A DNA stretch of 64,000 nucleotides from Branchipolynoe longqiensis. Its lineage: Eukaryota; Annelida; Polychaeta; Phyllodocida; Polynoidae. The notes beneath the pieces were generated by a model that searched no databases, was not told where the DNA came from, and worked only from the letters and a program-made list of their open reading frames with translations. The DNA lies in the NCBI GenBank assembly GCA_030323885.1, contig CM059192.1:565001-629000 (forward strand), read 5' to 3'. This document shows positions 1 to 12,400 of this stretch, in pieces (the first letter of the stretch is position 1; each line of letters opens with the position of its first letter). The position numbers were made by a program, and so were the translations under genes.

Positions 1-1108
1 TGTCTCAATTACCCACTCAACTCTCCTTGGCCATAAACAATCTGCGGCGGAGGCTCCTCGGCCCCCCTTACTATCTCTGACATAGTTCTTATAAGCCCGC
101 GCTTGGTTATGACTGTTCGTGAATACCAAGACAACAGTATTCGCACACCCTGAACACATGAGCCCTGCATTGCAAAGTACAACTCAACCTGTAAACCTCC
201 TCAGTTACCCTGTTGTACCTTACTTTCTCATTTATTGTATGTCACTGTTTCTATGTCTGTTGCCCGAGGCGTCACAATAAACGCCTCAGTTTTCCCACCT
301 CCGCCTCTGTTCTTCCTTACCACCAAATTAATACAGCCAGTTCCCCATGATGCACGAGGTGGCACCACTAGCATGCTGGTGGTTCAGAATATAGCCACAA
401 GGTGGCTACACAGTTCTGTGCAAATGATTTAGCTCTAGCGGTCTTATTTAGGTTTCGTTTCCGGGGTTTAATGGTATTAGTTTGTGATCAGGTGGGGGGG
501 GGGGGTGATATAGGACAAGTTGAAGGTTAGAAGAGAAAGAGTAGTTACAACATAGAAGAAAGTGCTCTGGCCAACTTTGTACCCAGCGAACCTTCGGGAA
601 ACAGGATGGTTACAGGAGAGAAACTATAACCTTTCCACCAGAAGTGAGCATTAATGTGGTCTTATGTTACACATTCATTCTGTCCGCTGGTTCCACACAG
701 CTTGCTGTATAGAACTAGTGGAAGCCGTTCTAACAATAGCTTATACAAGAAGGAATTTTGTTTGTCAAGTCATGTGCTCGTAACATATCAATCACTCTTG
801 TAGCTCTTCGCAAAAACACCAAGCGCTTGAATCTTGGAATAAATGAGGAACCTAAACATTAATCCAATAATAACACTTGACACTGCTCTATAGGATAATT
901 ATGGTTGTAAATATTAGTCTGGGGTGTATAAGGGCTTTGAGACTTCTATGTATACACTTTGTACACCTATTTTTACGACATGTCGAAGGGTTGCCATCTG
1001 CTCTGGGATTGGCTAGACTGGTTCGTGTCTGGAATATAACAGACAGGAAGCCAACAATGACAGCGCGACCTTCACCTTGCTAAACTAGTAACTACGGTAG
1101 CCTAACTC
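1..1108. other. No gene recognised (left edge)
   Basis: 1-350 has an LTR-like look (T/C-rich stretch and 'caataaacgcctcag' near 273) but no paired ends. A poly(G) run is at 493-506. Open frames here are short and do not resemble proteins. Confidence 0.5.
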
Positions 1109-1580
1109 ACTCGGGCCGTAATCGATTAACACGACCCGGGCGACTCCGGTCACCCGAGTCATCAGAATTTCAAATTGAACACCGCGAGTAGAGTCGACAA
1201 ATACACGTGCCGTGTGCAAAATGACCCGACCACAGTAACCCACCTCTTGGCTGGGGTTTGCTCGGAGCGATGACATCACATCTGTGCTGGTACCTGTAGG
1301 ATAACAGCTACCAGTACAAGTCCTGCATGTTGTTTTAAGGGTGCTTTTTTTAAAATAACCCGGATTGTCAGCTTATACAATCATAAACTACTTTAAATCC
1401 AATTTTGCTGTACTTGTATCGGTTATTAAAAAAAGATATTACGTTTTAGATTAAGTCACCATTTTTTCCACCCCGAGCGTGGAGAAGCGTATTAGTTTAT
1501 TCGACCCGATTTTGTAGGATGTGAGCATGCGCCAAAAAGTGGCTCGGGTCACCCGAGTTGAATAATCGATTACGCCCTCG
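1109..1580. mobile_element. Inverted-repeat DNA element (MITE), 'ATCGATTA' family, copy 1
   Basis: Left end GGGCCGTAATCGATTAA; right end ATAATCGATTACGCCC, inverted. The arms share the CCCGGG/CACCCGAGT motifs. A related copy is at 55100-55468 and a fragment at 53025-53130. Confidence 0.6.
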
Positions 1581-1860
1581 GTGACACCAGCATGGGTAAT
1601 GTCCTAGAGGGATTGGATAGTGTTCCTTCGCACTACCAGGTGCCACCACCTTACTGTGTCAGACTAACAGTTTACAACTGTATTACAGGTAGCACCTCGT
1701 GGCTACACGTCCAAAATACCTTATTTTAACAGGGGAAAAAAATATTTTATTACACAACATTTTACAAGAAGCGGTGGCGTAGCCAAATACAACAAAGGTT
1801 AGGTATAGCCGGCGCCTTCTAATTGGTCGAAGATACCGGAAGTTAGTAAGTCAGTTGCCA

Positions 1861-2152
1861 GGGCCGCGTTCAGGGTACCCGTCTGCGACATCTCGGAGAC
1901 GCCTTTTGGACTATTTCCATTCAGGGTGTCTTGGAGAAGCCTCCTATTTCAGACAGGAGACAAAAAGCGCCTCGAAAATGGCTGCCGTATTCAGTGGTTT
2001 CAGCCAATTAGAACGCTTCTTTTCCATGGCAAATGGCTGCCGCCTATCGGGGTGACCATTTTCGAGGCGACCAACTGCTTTTGCCGTTCAGACTAGCATG
2101 ACATCAGGGATTTCCCCCGAGACGTCTCGGAGGCGTACCCTGAACACGGCCC
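1861..2152. mobile_element. hAT-like MITE, 292 bp
   Basis: Terminal inverted repeats GGGCCGCGTTCAGGGTAC / GTACCCTGAACACGGCCC. It is flanked by an 8-bp duplication with one mismatch (agttgcca / aggtgcca). TIR and 8-bp target size suggest hAT. A related copy is at 60499-60753. Confidence 0.7.
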
Positions 2153-2160
2153 AGGTGCCA

Positions 2161-3049
2161 CTGGGTTTTACTCCTACCCGACTCACGTCCGGTCTGATTG
2201 TACAAGATGCCATGTTGTAATTGTCACTGTCCAGTCTGGTTGGCTCATATATTTTCACTTTTCAGTCTGATACTCCACGATCAGTTATATATTAATCTTC
2301 CCCAAACCAAACATTCCAAAGTCAAAATTCGTTCAAAGTTTCTATTCTATAAATATATTCATATATAAAACTGCACCATAACAAATCTCAATATTTATTA
2401 TAAAGAGTGATAAAATAATTCATTTTAGGGTTATTTTGTTAGTTTTTTGTTCATGTATCAATAATACAGTCATAAGGGGAGGCAACCTTTACACCTTAAA
2501 AACACCAGATATGTCAAAATATACATGTCTTACGCCACAACTCGCATATATGAACGCTATAATAGTAGGTCATATATATTTAACTCTGACGATAGAAAAT
2601 TAGCTTATATAGTAGGAGTTTCTATCCGCTATCTAAAGCTAACCGAGATTAAGGGCAATCACAAGGTTAGTCGCTACCAGTTAATTATTTCCATCAACAA
2701 GCAAAAGTGATAATTTAAGCAAATATCTTACGAGTTTACAAATATCAAAGCATTTAGAAATTTACCGCCATAATCTCTTGTATACATGTAAATTAAATCT
2801 CCTTTTAAGTCTTTTAGGTTCAGTATTATCTATTATAATATTGTCCAAAATATTGTCTTAGTTCAAAATGTTTCTCATGGTTTGTGAGATTGTATGTGTG
2901 TGTAATATACACTTTTGTGTAAAAATAGTTGTGTATTTCAAAATAGAATAATTTACATACCTCCGTCTCTATTGTTTCTGTCGCGCAAAACAGATATAAG
3001 TAATAACTATCAATCGATATCTTGAATTAATTTACTTAGAGCCTATTTA
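2161..3049. other. AT-rich intergenic sequence
   Basis: Nothing recognisable; the short frame at 2525 has no coding character. Confidence 0.6.
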
Positions 3050-3925
3050 AGGGTTCAAGACTTTGATATAATTAGTAGTTACCAGTTCCTTATGAGTCGC
3101 CTTAGCCGATAACCCACTTGGGGTCCTACTTAAGGGTTAGGGACGTCCACATATTTAGTAGTTACCAGTTCCTTATTAGTTGCCTTATCCAACAACCCAC
3201 TTGGGGTCCATTTTAAGGGTTAGGGAAGTCCAAATATTTAGTAGTTACCAGTTCCTTGTGAATCGCCTTATCCAACAACCCACTTGGGGTCCTATTTAAG
3301 GGTTAAGGACATCCACATATTTATAGCTACCAGTTCCTTATGAGTCGCCTTATCCGATAACCCACTTGTGGTCCTATTTAAGGGTCAGGGACTTCCACAT
3401 AATTAGTAGTTACCAGTTCCCTATTAGTCGCCTTATCCGATAACCTACTTAGGGTCCTATTTAAGGGTTAGGGACATCCACATATTTAGTAGTTACCAGT
3501 TCCTTATGGAGTCACCTTATCCGACAACCCACTTGGGGTCCTATTTAAGGGTTAGGGACGTCCACATAATTAGTAGTTACCAGTTCCTTATTAGTCGCCT
3601 TTTCCAACATAATCTAGTTGGGGACCTATTTAAAGGTTCAAGACTTCCATAAATTTAGTTGTTACTAGTTCATTATTAGTCACCTTTTACAACATGATCT
3701 ACTTGGGGACCTATTTAATGGTTACAGACTTCCACATATTTAGTTGTTATCGGTTCATTATTTTCATTATTAGTCGGCTTTTACGACATAACCTACTTGT
3801 GACCTATTTAAGAGTTACAGACTTCGATATATTTACTAGTTACCAACTGCTCATTAGTCGCCTTTTACGACATAACTGACCTTACTTGGGGACCTATTTA
3901 AGGGTTACAGACTTGCACATATTCA
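3050..3925. repeat. ~83-bp tandem array
   Basis: About ten units of the type 'accagttccttattagtcg..taacccacttggggtcctatt..agggttagggac'. The last ones (from ~3600) are more diverged. No coding content. Confidence 0.9.
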
Positions 3926-4072
3926 GGGCCCATATTCACGATGCGGTGTTAGCTTAAACTCGGTGTGTTTACGCTAACACCACTCCTTGCGTACTGAGTT
4001 TTCGCCGCTAACCCAGAAATCCTGGCCAAAACCAGTTTTGGCTCGCTAACACGGCGTCATGAATACGGCCCC
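3926..4072. mobile_element. Small palindromic MITE, 147 bp
   Basis: The ends GGGCCCATATTCAYGAYGC and GCGTCATGAATACGGCCCC are inverted. A possible 3-bp TCA duplication flanks it. The internal GCTAACAC/GTGTTAGC arms make it a near-perfect hairpin. It is related at its ends to the element at 36373-37275. Confidence 0.65.
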
Positions 4073-4619
4073 TCATTAATTTCCTTTTATGCAACTGATT
4101 ATCATAACCAAGTCATTTTAATAATTAAAATGTCACTTTTGCGACAGCTCGTTCATTTTTTTCCGTTCGTGAAAAGACAACGAGGTTGGGGGGTGGGTGT
4201 CAGTATGACACATGAGACCAGACATGCCCAGGTCCTAAAGCAGGTCATAAAGCAGAGTTCGCACGAGCAGAAAACAACTCGAGTAAAAGGCAAGTAACAG
4301 CAAACAATCAACATCTTTGTCAGAATGGAATAAGTTGCACAGTTTCTTTTAAACCTCGCGTTGATGCTTCATCAGAACATCTTTAAACATTGGGTAGCTT
4401 CTCTGGAACTTATTTAAATTTAGAAGGGGGCCTAATTTTAATGTAAACACGGCCTGCCTAATCTTAAAAACGCGATTCTAATATACCTTTGTTTAATAAC
4501 ATTTGTACCAGAAGCAAATTTAGATCTTTAGTAATCGTGCCTCATCAAGATCTTACCATGTAACAGTACTTTTTTTATTACATTAACCACAATGTTGCTT
4601 TTTACTCCTGTGCCTATTT

Positions 4620-4915
4620 TATTATTTTAGTTTTATACTATATAATATGAGTGCACAGTCTTGCTTATAGCACTGCAATACTACTGGACCAATTTTATAC
4701 TATTATAATATTAGTGCAGTCTTGCTTATAGTATTGCAACCATGCCTCAATTTTTACCATCAGAATTTATTTTATTTAAATCTGAGTAGCAAAACTAATT
4801 TTGATTTCAGAAGCAGAACTTCATCTTGATTTTAGAAGCAGAACCTAATTTTTATTTTAGAAGCAGAACCTACATTTTATTTTAGAAGCAGAACCTAATT
4901 TTTATCTTAGCACCA
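4620..4915. repeat. Short tandem duplications
   Basis: Two ~75-bp copies containing 'cagtcttgcttatag' at 4620-4745 are followed by four to five ~28-bp units with 'tttagaagcagaacct' at 4797-4915. Confidence 0.75.
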
Positions 4916-5095
4916 CTCTTTATAATCTTGCCAATTATTGAAAAGGCAATTCTGTCTTCAGACATCATGGTCCCCCTGGGCTAGTCGAGCCACTTTCTCT
5001 ACACCACAAAAAGCATCCACGCACACCTGAAGTGAACGCACCTCCTGACACACAACTTCTTAAAGGGAAACTGACCAGCTTGCTTGTAATCAACA

Positions 5096-5690
5096 TGCAT
5101 TACTTAAAGTTGTATACTCCGATAAAAGCATCAAGTTTTAAAAATCAGAATATATATTTAGATTTGAACCTACATATCCAACTTATATACCGGTGCACTT
5201 AGTAAGTATTTGTTGTTACATAGAAGGAGACGCCAGGTCAATTTAACAGAACCTGTTAGTGATGAAGACCATGGGTTCAGTTTTGAGAAGCACGCCAAAA
5301 TTAATTTAGCATGTTCGCACTTCAAATATCTCCCCAAGTTAGCCATTTAAAATAAAAGTTACTTCAAGCTAAAGTAAGGTACATTATAACGATCAACCTA
5401 ATGTATTTTGATCTCAGAAAATATCAGAAACTCAAAACCAACAGTTATTGCTGCATAGAAGGAGTATGAAATCAATTTAATCAAACCTGTCACTGCTGCA
5501 AGTCACGCAAGCCTCTGATTTCTAGCCTTTCGGTGCGCACACCGACATTTCTTTTAAAAAAAATTATTTTTTATTTTACATGTTTTCGATACTTATAATA
5601 AAAGTTACTCCAAGTTAAAGTAAAGCAGATTAAAACAATCAACTTAATCATGCAAGAAACTCAAAATCATCGGGCTATGCAACTTTTTAA
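5096..5690. mobile_element. Diverged interspersed element, 'GCATAGTCC' family
   Basis: It shares 'gccaaaattaatttagcatg' and 'aaagttacttcaagctaaag' blocks with 30523-30856 and, more distantly, with 55505-55850, 44370-44570 and 25787-25872. The second half (5440-5690) looks like a duplicated, older copy. Confidence 0.6.
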
Positions 5691-5968
5691 GTCCAGACAT
5701 ACTTGAGAGAGGTCAGGTGCATGTATTACCAGGTCATGCTCGTGTAACTGTGTCAAGGTCACCAGGGTTTCCCCTGAACTCACCAGGTAATATCGACCTG
5801 TAACAGGCAGCCTAGATGACCTAAAGGTCAACACGCTGACCCGGAAGTCACGGAGCTCCCATGTCACAGCTCCACGAAACAACTGTCACACTAGCCTTAT
5901 TGTATATCTACTTGTTACGTAACTGGCTCACATTTCTAACATATTCTTGATCAACTATATACAAAAAA

Positions 5969-5980
5969 ACTTACCTCTGT
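5969..5980 (-). other. Probable 3'UTR splice donor of MBOAT7
   Basis: On the minus strand CAGAG|GTAAGT lies at 5975/5974, 21 nt after the last base of the MBOAT7 stop codon. It is a near-consensus donor, so the 3'UTR is probably interrupted by an intron. The distance is too short to be expected to trigger exon-junction-dependent decay. I could not place the downstream 3'UTR exon. Confidence 0.45.
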
Positions 5981-5995
5981 GCAACATTGGCATCT

Positions 5996-6419
5996 TTAAT
6001 TGACTTTCTTTACAGTGTTCTGGTTTTCTTTGCTACGGTTCTCTCCTTCTGGGCCAACGCTAACCAGCTTTTCGTCTTTCTCACCTTTACGACTTACTCG
6101 CCTTGGCTTACACACGTAGCCAATTAACATGAACACCGCAACCCACACATGTCCCAGGAAATAGATGCTCCCCCAGTAATGCAGCGTCTCCCGTAACCCT
6201 AGCAACAGGAACGCCATCGCCATGTAATCGAGCGAACGCTGCTTCCAAAACCAACACACCCAGTCAAAGACGCGTTGTCGCCTTGAGGGCTGCGGGTCTC
6301 GGAAAGCTGATCGCATCCAGTCCTCGGCTATCTGGTTGGGTGGAACTAGGATGAAGCTGAGGTAGTAGCCGGGGTGGATGCCATGCCAGAACGAGCTCAC
6401 CATCATCGTAATCATCATC
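5996..6419 (-). CDS. MBOAT7: MBOAT7 terminal coding exon with catalytic His (residues 362-502)
   Basis: The acceptor is CCCCCACAG|GATGATG. The exon encodes MMITMMVSSFWHGIHPGYYLSF (catalytic His374 in WHG), further membrane segments (DYMAMAFLLLGLRETLHYW, GHVWVAVFMLIGYV) and a Lys/Arg-rich cytosolic-type tail ending VKKVN-stop at 5998-5996. The first 19 nt of this exon and its acceptor are reiterated in the array directly upstream. Confidence 0.94.
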
Positions 6420-9400
6420 CTGTGGGGGACAAAGACACAGCCCGTTACACATATCCACTTAGACCTCACTGTCATCGTAATCATCATCCTGTGGGGGACA
6501 GACACAGCCCGTTACACACATCCAGTTAGACCTCACCATCATCGTAATCATCATCCTGTGGGGGACAGAGACACAGCCTGTTACACATAGTTACACACAT
6601 CCACCTAGACCTCACCGTCATCGTAATCATCATCCTGTGGGGGACAGAGACACAGCCTGTTACACATGGTTACACACATCCACTAAGACCTCACCATCAT
6701 CGTAATCATCATCCTGTGGGGGACAGAGACACAACCCGTTACACATAGTTACACACATCCACTTAGACCTCACCATCATCGTAATCATCATCCTGTGGAG
6801 GACAGAGACACAGCCCGTTACACACGGTTACACACATCCACTTAGACCTCACCATCATCGTAATCATCATCCTGTGGGGGACAGAGACACAGCCTGTTAC
6901 ACACGGTTACACACATCCACTTAGACCTCACCGTCATCATAATCATCATCCTGTGGGGGACAGAGTCACAGCCCGTTACACATAGTTACACACATCCACT
7001 AAGACCTCACCATCATCGTAATCATCATCCTGTGGGGGACAGAGACACAACCCGTTACACACGGTTACACTCATCCACTTAGACCTCACCATCATCGTAA
7101 TCATCATCCTGTGGGGGACAGAGACACAGCCCGTTACACATAGTTACACACATCCACTTAGACCTCACCATCATCGTAATCATCATCCTGTGGGGGACAG
7201 AGACACAACCCGTTACACATAGTTACACACATCCACTTAGACCTCACCATCATCGTAATCATCATCCTGTGGGGGACAGAGACACAGCCCGTTACACACG
7301 GTTACACACATCCACTTAGACCTCACCATCATCGTAATCATCATCCTGTGGGGGACAGAGACACAGCCCGTTACACATGGTTACACATATCCACTTAGAC
7401 CTCACCATCATCGTAATCATCATCCTGTGGGGGACAGAGTCATAGCCAGTTACACACGGTTACACACATCCACTTAGACCTCACCATCATCGTGATCACC
7501 ATTCTTTGGGAGAAAGAGGCACTGGTTACACACTTACACACAGCCCATTTACACACAGCTAGTTAGACAGAAAGAAGAAACTTGTTTTATTTAACCATAC
7601 CTTTAGAGCACATGGATTTTCGCATCATCGGCTATTGGACGTCAATGTTAGTTAGACACAGCCACTTAGAGACAACCTGTTACACTCTGCCACTTAGACA
7701 CATCCCATTACGGAAAGACAATTTCACACAGCCAGTTACAAACAACCCATTACACACAACCCATTACACATACATGGTTACACTCGGCCAGTTACACACA
7801 GCCAATTAATTATGCACAATCAGTTACACATACATGTGTAAAATATTCCGATAATCAGCAGAGGGGGAAATGGAAATCCTCTATTATTATTCTGTGTGGC
7901 CGGCCAAGAGTGTGTGTAAATGTATGGTGTGTGTATATATATGGCTTGGCCCATGCTACAGGGCAGGTAATTATAGACATAGAGATGATTGGCAGGTCTA
8001 GGTGTGAGTGCACTCAGGGCCTGACTCTCTGCTGAGGTAGGGGTCAATGCACACAGGGGTCAAGGTTGGTGGTGGCTACAGGTCAACCAGCTCTGGTGGT
8101 GGGCAGACCACTGGTGGTCATGGTAACCAGAAATGCCAAGTCCCTATTGGAGGAACTGGGAATGCTGCGCCCCTATTGGTTGAGTGAATGGCATGATCCT
8201 ACACCAAGAATCCATGTACTATATATAATAAACCAGAGGGGCTTCGACTCTCTCTTACACTCTTACTTTTGCTTTACTTTCTCTCTTTCTCTCCGTCTGT
8301 ATTGTTTTTCACTTTAGCCTACCTACATAGCCACAGACTCGAACACCCACTCTACACATGGTTACACTCAGCCAACGATGGCGGAAGTATCAACAAGTAT
8401 CTCATCTGTGCCTACCTGTGCGCCTTGAGGCTGTGTGGCACGCGGTGGTAGACATTGTTCGCGAGCCAGAACTGAACGGACATGTTCCAGGACCGCATGC
8501 CCTCCCGCAGTGTCGGTGCCAGCTCACATCCGTACACACTGATGTTGTGTATCGTCTCGAAGTCGTAGTCGGTCGTTTCCCTCTCAGTCGCATCACTGCA
8601 TTTACGGAGTAATGGTGACAGCGGCTTAGTCAGAGGCGAGCATGATGCGCACACATCGCACAAAATCAAACATTAATTAAATCAGAATTATGCGACAACT
8701 GGAGGGGGATTTCAAGCACATAATGGGGATTGCAGTGTGTGCAGTTTGAGATGATCTGCAAATACAGTAAAACCTCTCTAATCGACCACCTCCACAAATC
8801 GACCACTCCCCTATATTGACCGCTTTATTTGGGTCCCAACAATACCACTGTAACCATATTCTACCTCCTCAAACCGACCACCTCCCTAAATGGAGCTCTT
8901 AAATTCGGTCCCCAGGTCGGTCGATTTAGAGAGGTTTCACTGTACCCACATGTTTAAAGGTGGTGCAGATGAACTGGGATGACGAGTCCTGAACTTGCAG
9001 TGAGGAGCTCCTGCAGATCTTTGGATAGTTTCCCGTTTTATATAATAACTAAACATGTGTTGGGAGAGTGACATGAAGTACAAGATCTTGTCATCCAGCT
9101 TTTGTTTCGGTCGTTGCATGGTTCCATTTCGGACTTTCTCAGGGTCCGTACAAATGTGAATATATAGAATTCAAGGCTTTTCAAGGCAGTTTAAAAAAAA
9201 ACAAAAAACGAATTCAAGATTATTCTCATTTGGATTTCAGGAAAACACAACAATAGCGAATGGCGATTTCAGACTAATTTAGATGACTGGGGGCAGTTTA
9301 ATGGAATTCCGGGCTTTTCAAGACTAATTACCCCAAAATAGGTTTAAATTCAAGGCATCTCAAGGCCTTGAAATGGGGCAAATGAAGGTCAAGACTTTTA

Positions 9401-12400
9401 AAGACTTTCCAGGCCCCATAGGACCCTGCTTTCTCTACCGTTGAATTCCTTTACAGGCGCTTCTCACGTCTCTAACTGTTCACATGGATGACCATTTTAC
9501 ACCTAGTTCAATGTTCAAATACAAACCAACTGCGCTGCTTCTCAGAAAGACGCGCCAAAAAGAATTCAGAACAGAACCAAACACATTATATGATATGCAG
9601 TTTCTTTTGTGTCACTTGGACGATAGCGACTATACACACAATACCTAACCACACATCCACAGTAGGACGGGATAGAACAGTTTGTTTGTTGTTTTACGTC
9701 CTAGCAACATCTAAGGTCATATCAGGATGGGTGCTGACCTGTGACAGTGCGCGCTCATGGCGCCTTTATAGTGCTTCCCCACTGGGAGACAAGGCCACCA
9801 GCACCATTAACTGATATTCCACTCAGTCACATTATCCTGGCACTGAGCCAACCAGTCCTTGCCATATCCTAATAATGCTGAGTGCCAGGCTAGGATGCGA
9901 CAAGTATCAATTTTTAAGTCATTGGTTTGACTCGACCAGGGTTCGAACCCACGATCCCATGGTCTACCAACATGGGAGATGGACGCTCTAACTCATTCAG
10001 CCATCCTGTCTGGTGCTCGGGGTGGAACATCTAATATGTGGTAGTCTGCACTGACCTCAGACAAGGAGCCGTATAGACAGGTAGGCGTCCATTTGATGAT
10101 ATTGCGCCTAAAGCAGGATTCGAACCCACACTCTCCTGCCATTCCAGGGCTAGCATGCTAACCATTAGACTACCTAGGCTCCCTAATGCAATCACCCTAT
10201 CCACGCCCACCTGTCTATGTGGCTGGTTGCCTGAGGGTGAGTGGAGATTCAGTGTTTGTACCAAGGCAGAAATAAAAAATCCTACTTTTGTACAGCCGAA
10301 AAGTTTTCCTCCAGTACTCAAAATGTGAAAAAACAAAGCTGTCAGAAAATTCACAATATACATTCTGAATAAAGTAACTTATTTCATTAGCATTCCAAAG
10401 AATTTATGACATTCAAGTTAAGTTTTGAACAAGAAATGTAAGTAAAATCCGATGGCTTTGTCCAAATATAATGAAAAATTATCAAAAAACTGATTTTATC
10501 CGACAAATATGTGAATATCCGACGAAATCGGATAATCCGACGAAATTGGTTAATCCGACTCTGTACAAACGCTGCAGACTACCACAGACCTGACGGCCGG
10601 GCGAGTTTCTCCACGTGCGCTTTATGCAGACCTACCTGAGGGCCTGCAGGTTGGTGGGGCCGTTCCCACAACGAGGCTTGCTGACGGCCGGGTAGGCTCC
10701 CAGTAGAGACGTCATGCACACACACTCCGCCATCATCCACGCGAAGTATAACCGCATCCGGAATATGGTGAACATCGGCAGCATGTAGAGGAAGCGCAGC
10801 CAGAAGGGCTGCTCGAGCAGCTCGGCAGACGCCAGGTACTGCGCGCCGGAACAGGCAGCACGGAACGAAATAAAACAAATGTAAAATAAATACAAAAATA
10901 CATTAAATAATATTGTATTATTGGCAACTCAGGCCATAAAATTTAGGTGATTTTTTTCTTCTTTTAATGTGTGTGTGGGTGTGTGGGTGGGTGGGGGGGG
11001 GGGGTGATATTAACTCAGTAAGACAGTACTGATAATGCAGTATCAGTACTGTTTTACTTATCAGTAAAACAGTACTGATACTGCGCACCGGAACGGGACC
11101 ACCGGGGACGAAATAGAAGCAATATACAGAAGCATAAAACTAAATAAAAAATACAGTATCTCCATGCAATTAGGTTTTTACAAAAAGGGAAATGGTTACT
11201 CAGCAGACCAAAGGTCCTGCACGCTGCAGTGTGATGAATGAGGGAAATGGTAACTCAGCAGACCAAAGGTCCTGCACGCTGCAGTGTGATGAATGAGGGA
11301 AATGGTAACTCAGCAGACCAAAGGTCCTGCACGCTGCAGTGTGATGAATGAGGGAAATGGTAACTCAGCAGACCAAAGGTCCTGCATGCTGCAGTGTGAT
11401 GAATGAAGGAAATGGTAACTCAGCAGACCAAAGGTCCTGCATGCTGCAGTGTGATGAATGAGAAGCAATTCATTTCACTAATTGGTTGGTTGTCCTGGCA
11501 ACATCTACGGTCATATCAGGACGGGTACCGACTTATGACAGAGCGCACTGCAGTGTGATGAATGAGGGAAATGGTAACTCAGCCCAAAGGTCCTGCACGC
11601 TGCAGTGTGATGAATGAGGGAAATGGTAACTCAGCAGACCAAAGGTCCTGCACACTGCAGTGTGATGAATGAGGGAAATGGTAACTCAGCAGACCAAAGG
11701 TCCTGCACGCTGCAGTGTGATGAATGAGGGAAATGGTAACTCAGCAGACCAAAGGTCCTGCACGCTGCAGTGTGATGAATGAGGGAAATGGTAACTCAGC
11801 AGACCAAAGGTCCTGCATGCTGCAGTGTGATGAATGAAGGAAATGGTAACTCAGCAGACCAAAGGTCCTGCATGCTGCAGTGTGATGAATGAGAAGCAAT
11901 TCATTTCACTAATGGGGGACCTCCGACTTTTTAGTTCAAATTCCTGCCGTTCGCGTCTCCACTGAACGAGTGGGCCTATTCGGCACACTGTCACACTGCA
12001 AACCCAATGGCTATGAGCAATCTTCATACAGAAGAAGTCAAATATCTCTAAAGCCACACGACCTAGACACAAACCACTTGGTATACATATAGAAAACATA
12101 CAACGAATACATTATATTAAATTTCTAAGGTTAGGGTTCTGTATTTCTATTAATTTTGAATAAAATAAACGTTTTGCACTGGGCGTACCGCCAAACTCAG
12201 TGCATTGTCAATGGCCGTGAGCAATCTTCATACAGAAGAAGTCAAATATCTCCAAACCCACATGACCTAGACACAAACCACTTGGTATACATATAGAAAA
12301 CATACAACGAATACATTATATTAAATTTCTAAGTTAGGGTTCTGTATTTCTATTAATTTTGAATAAAGTAAACGTTTTGCACTGGGTGTACCGCCAAACT

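Noticed and set aside
9935..10183. Possible genuine tRNA genes
   Set aside because: B-box and partial cloverleaf are present, but the sequences belong to multi-copy SINE heads with bodies attached; none has a complete, mismatch-free cloverleaf that I can support.
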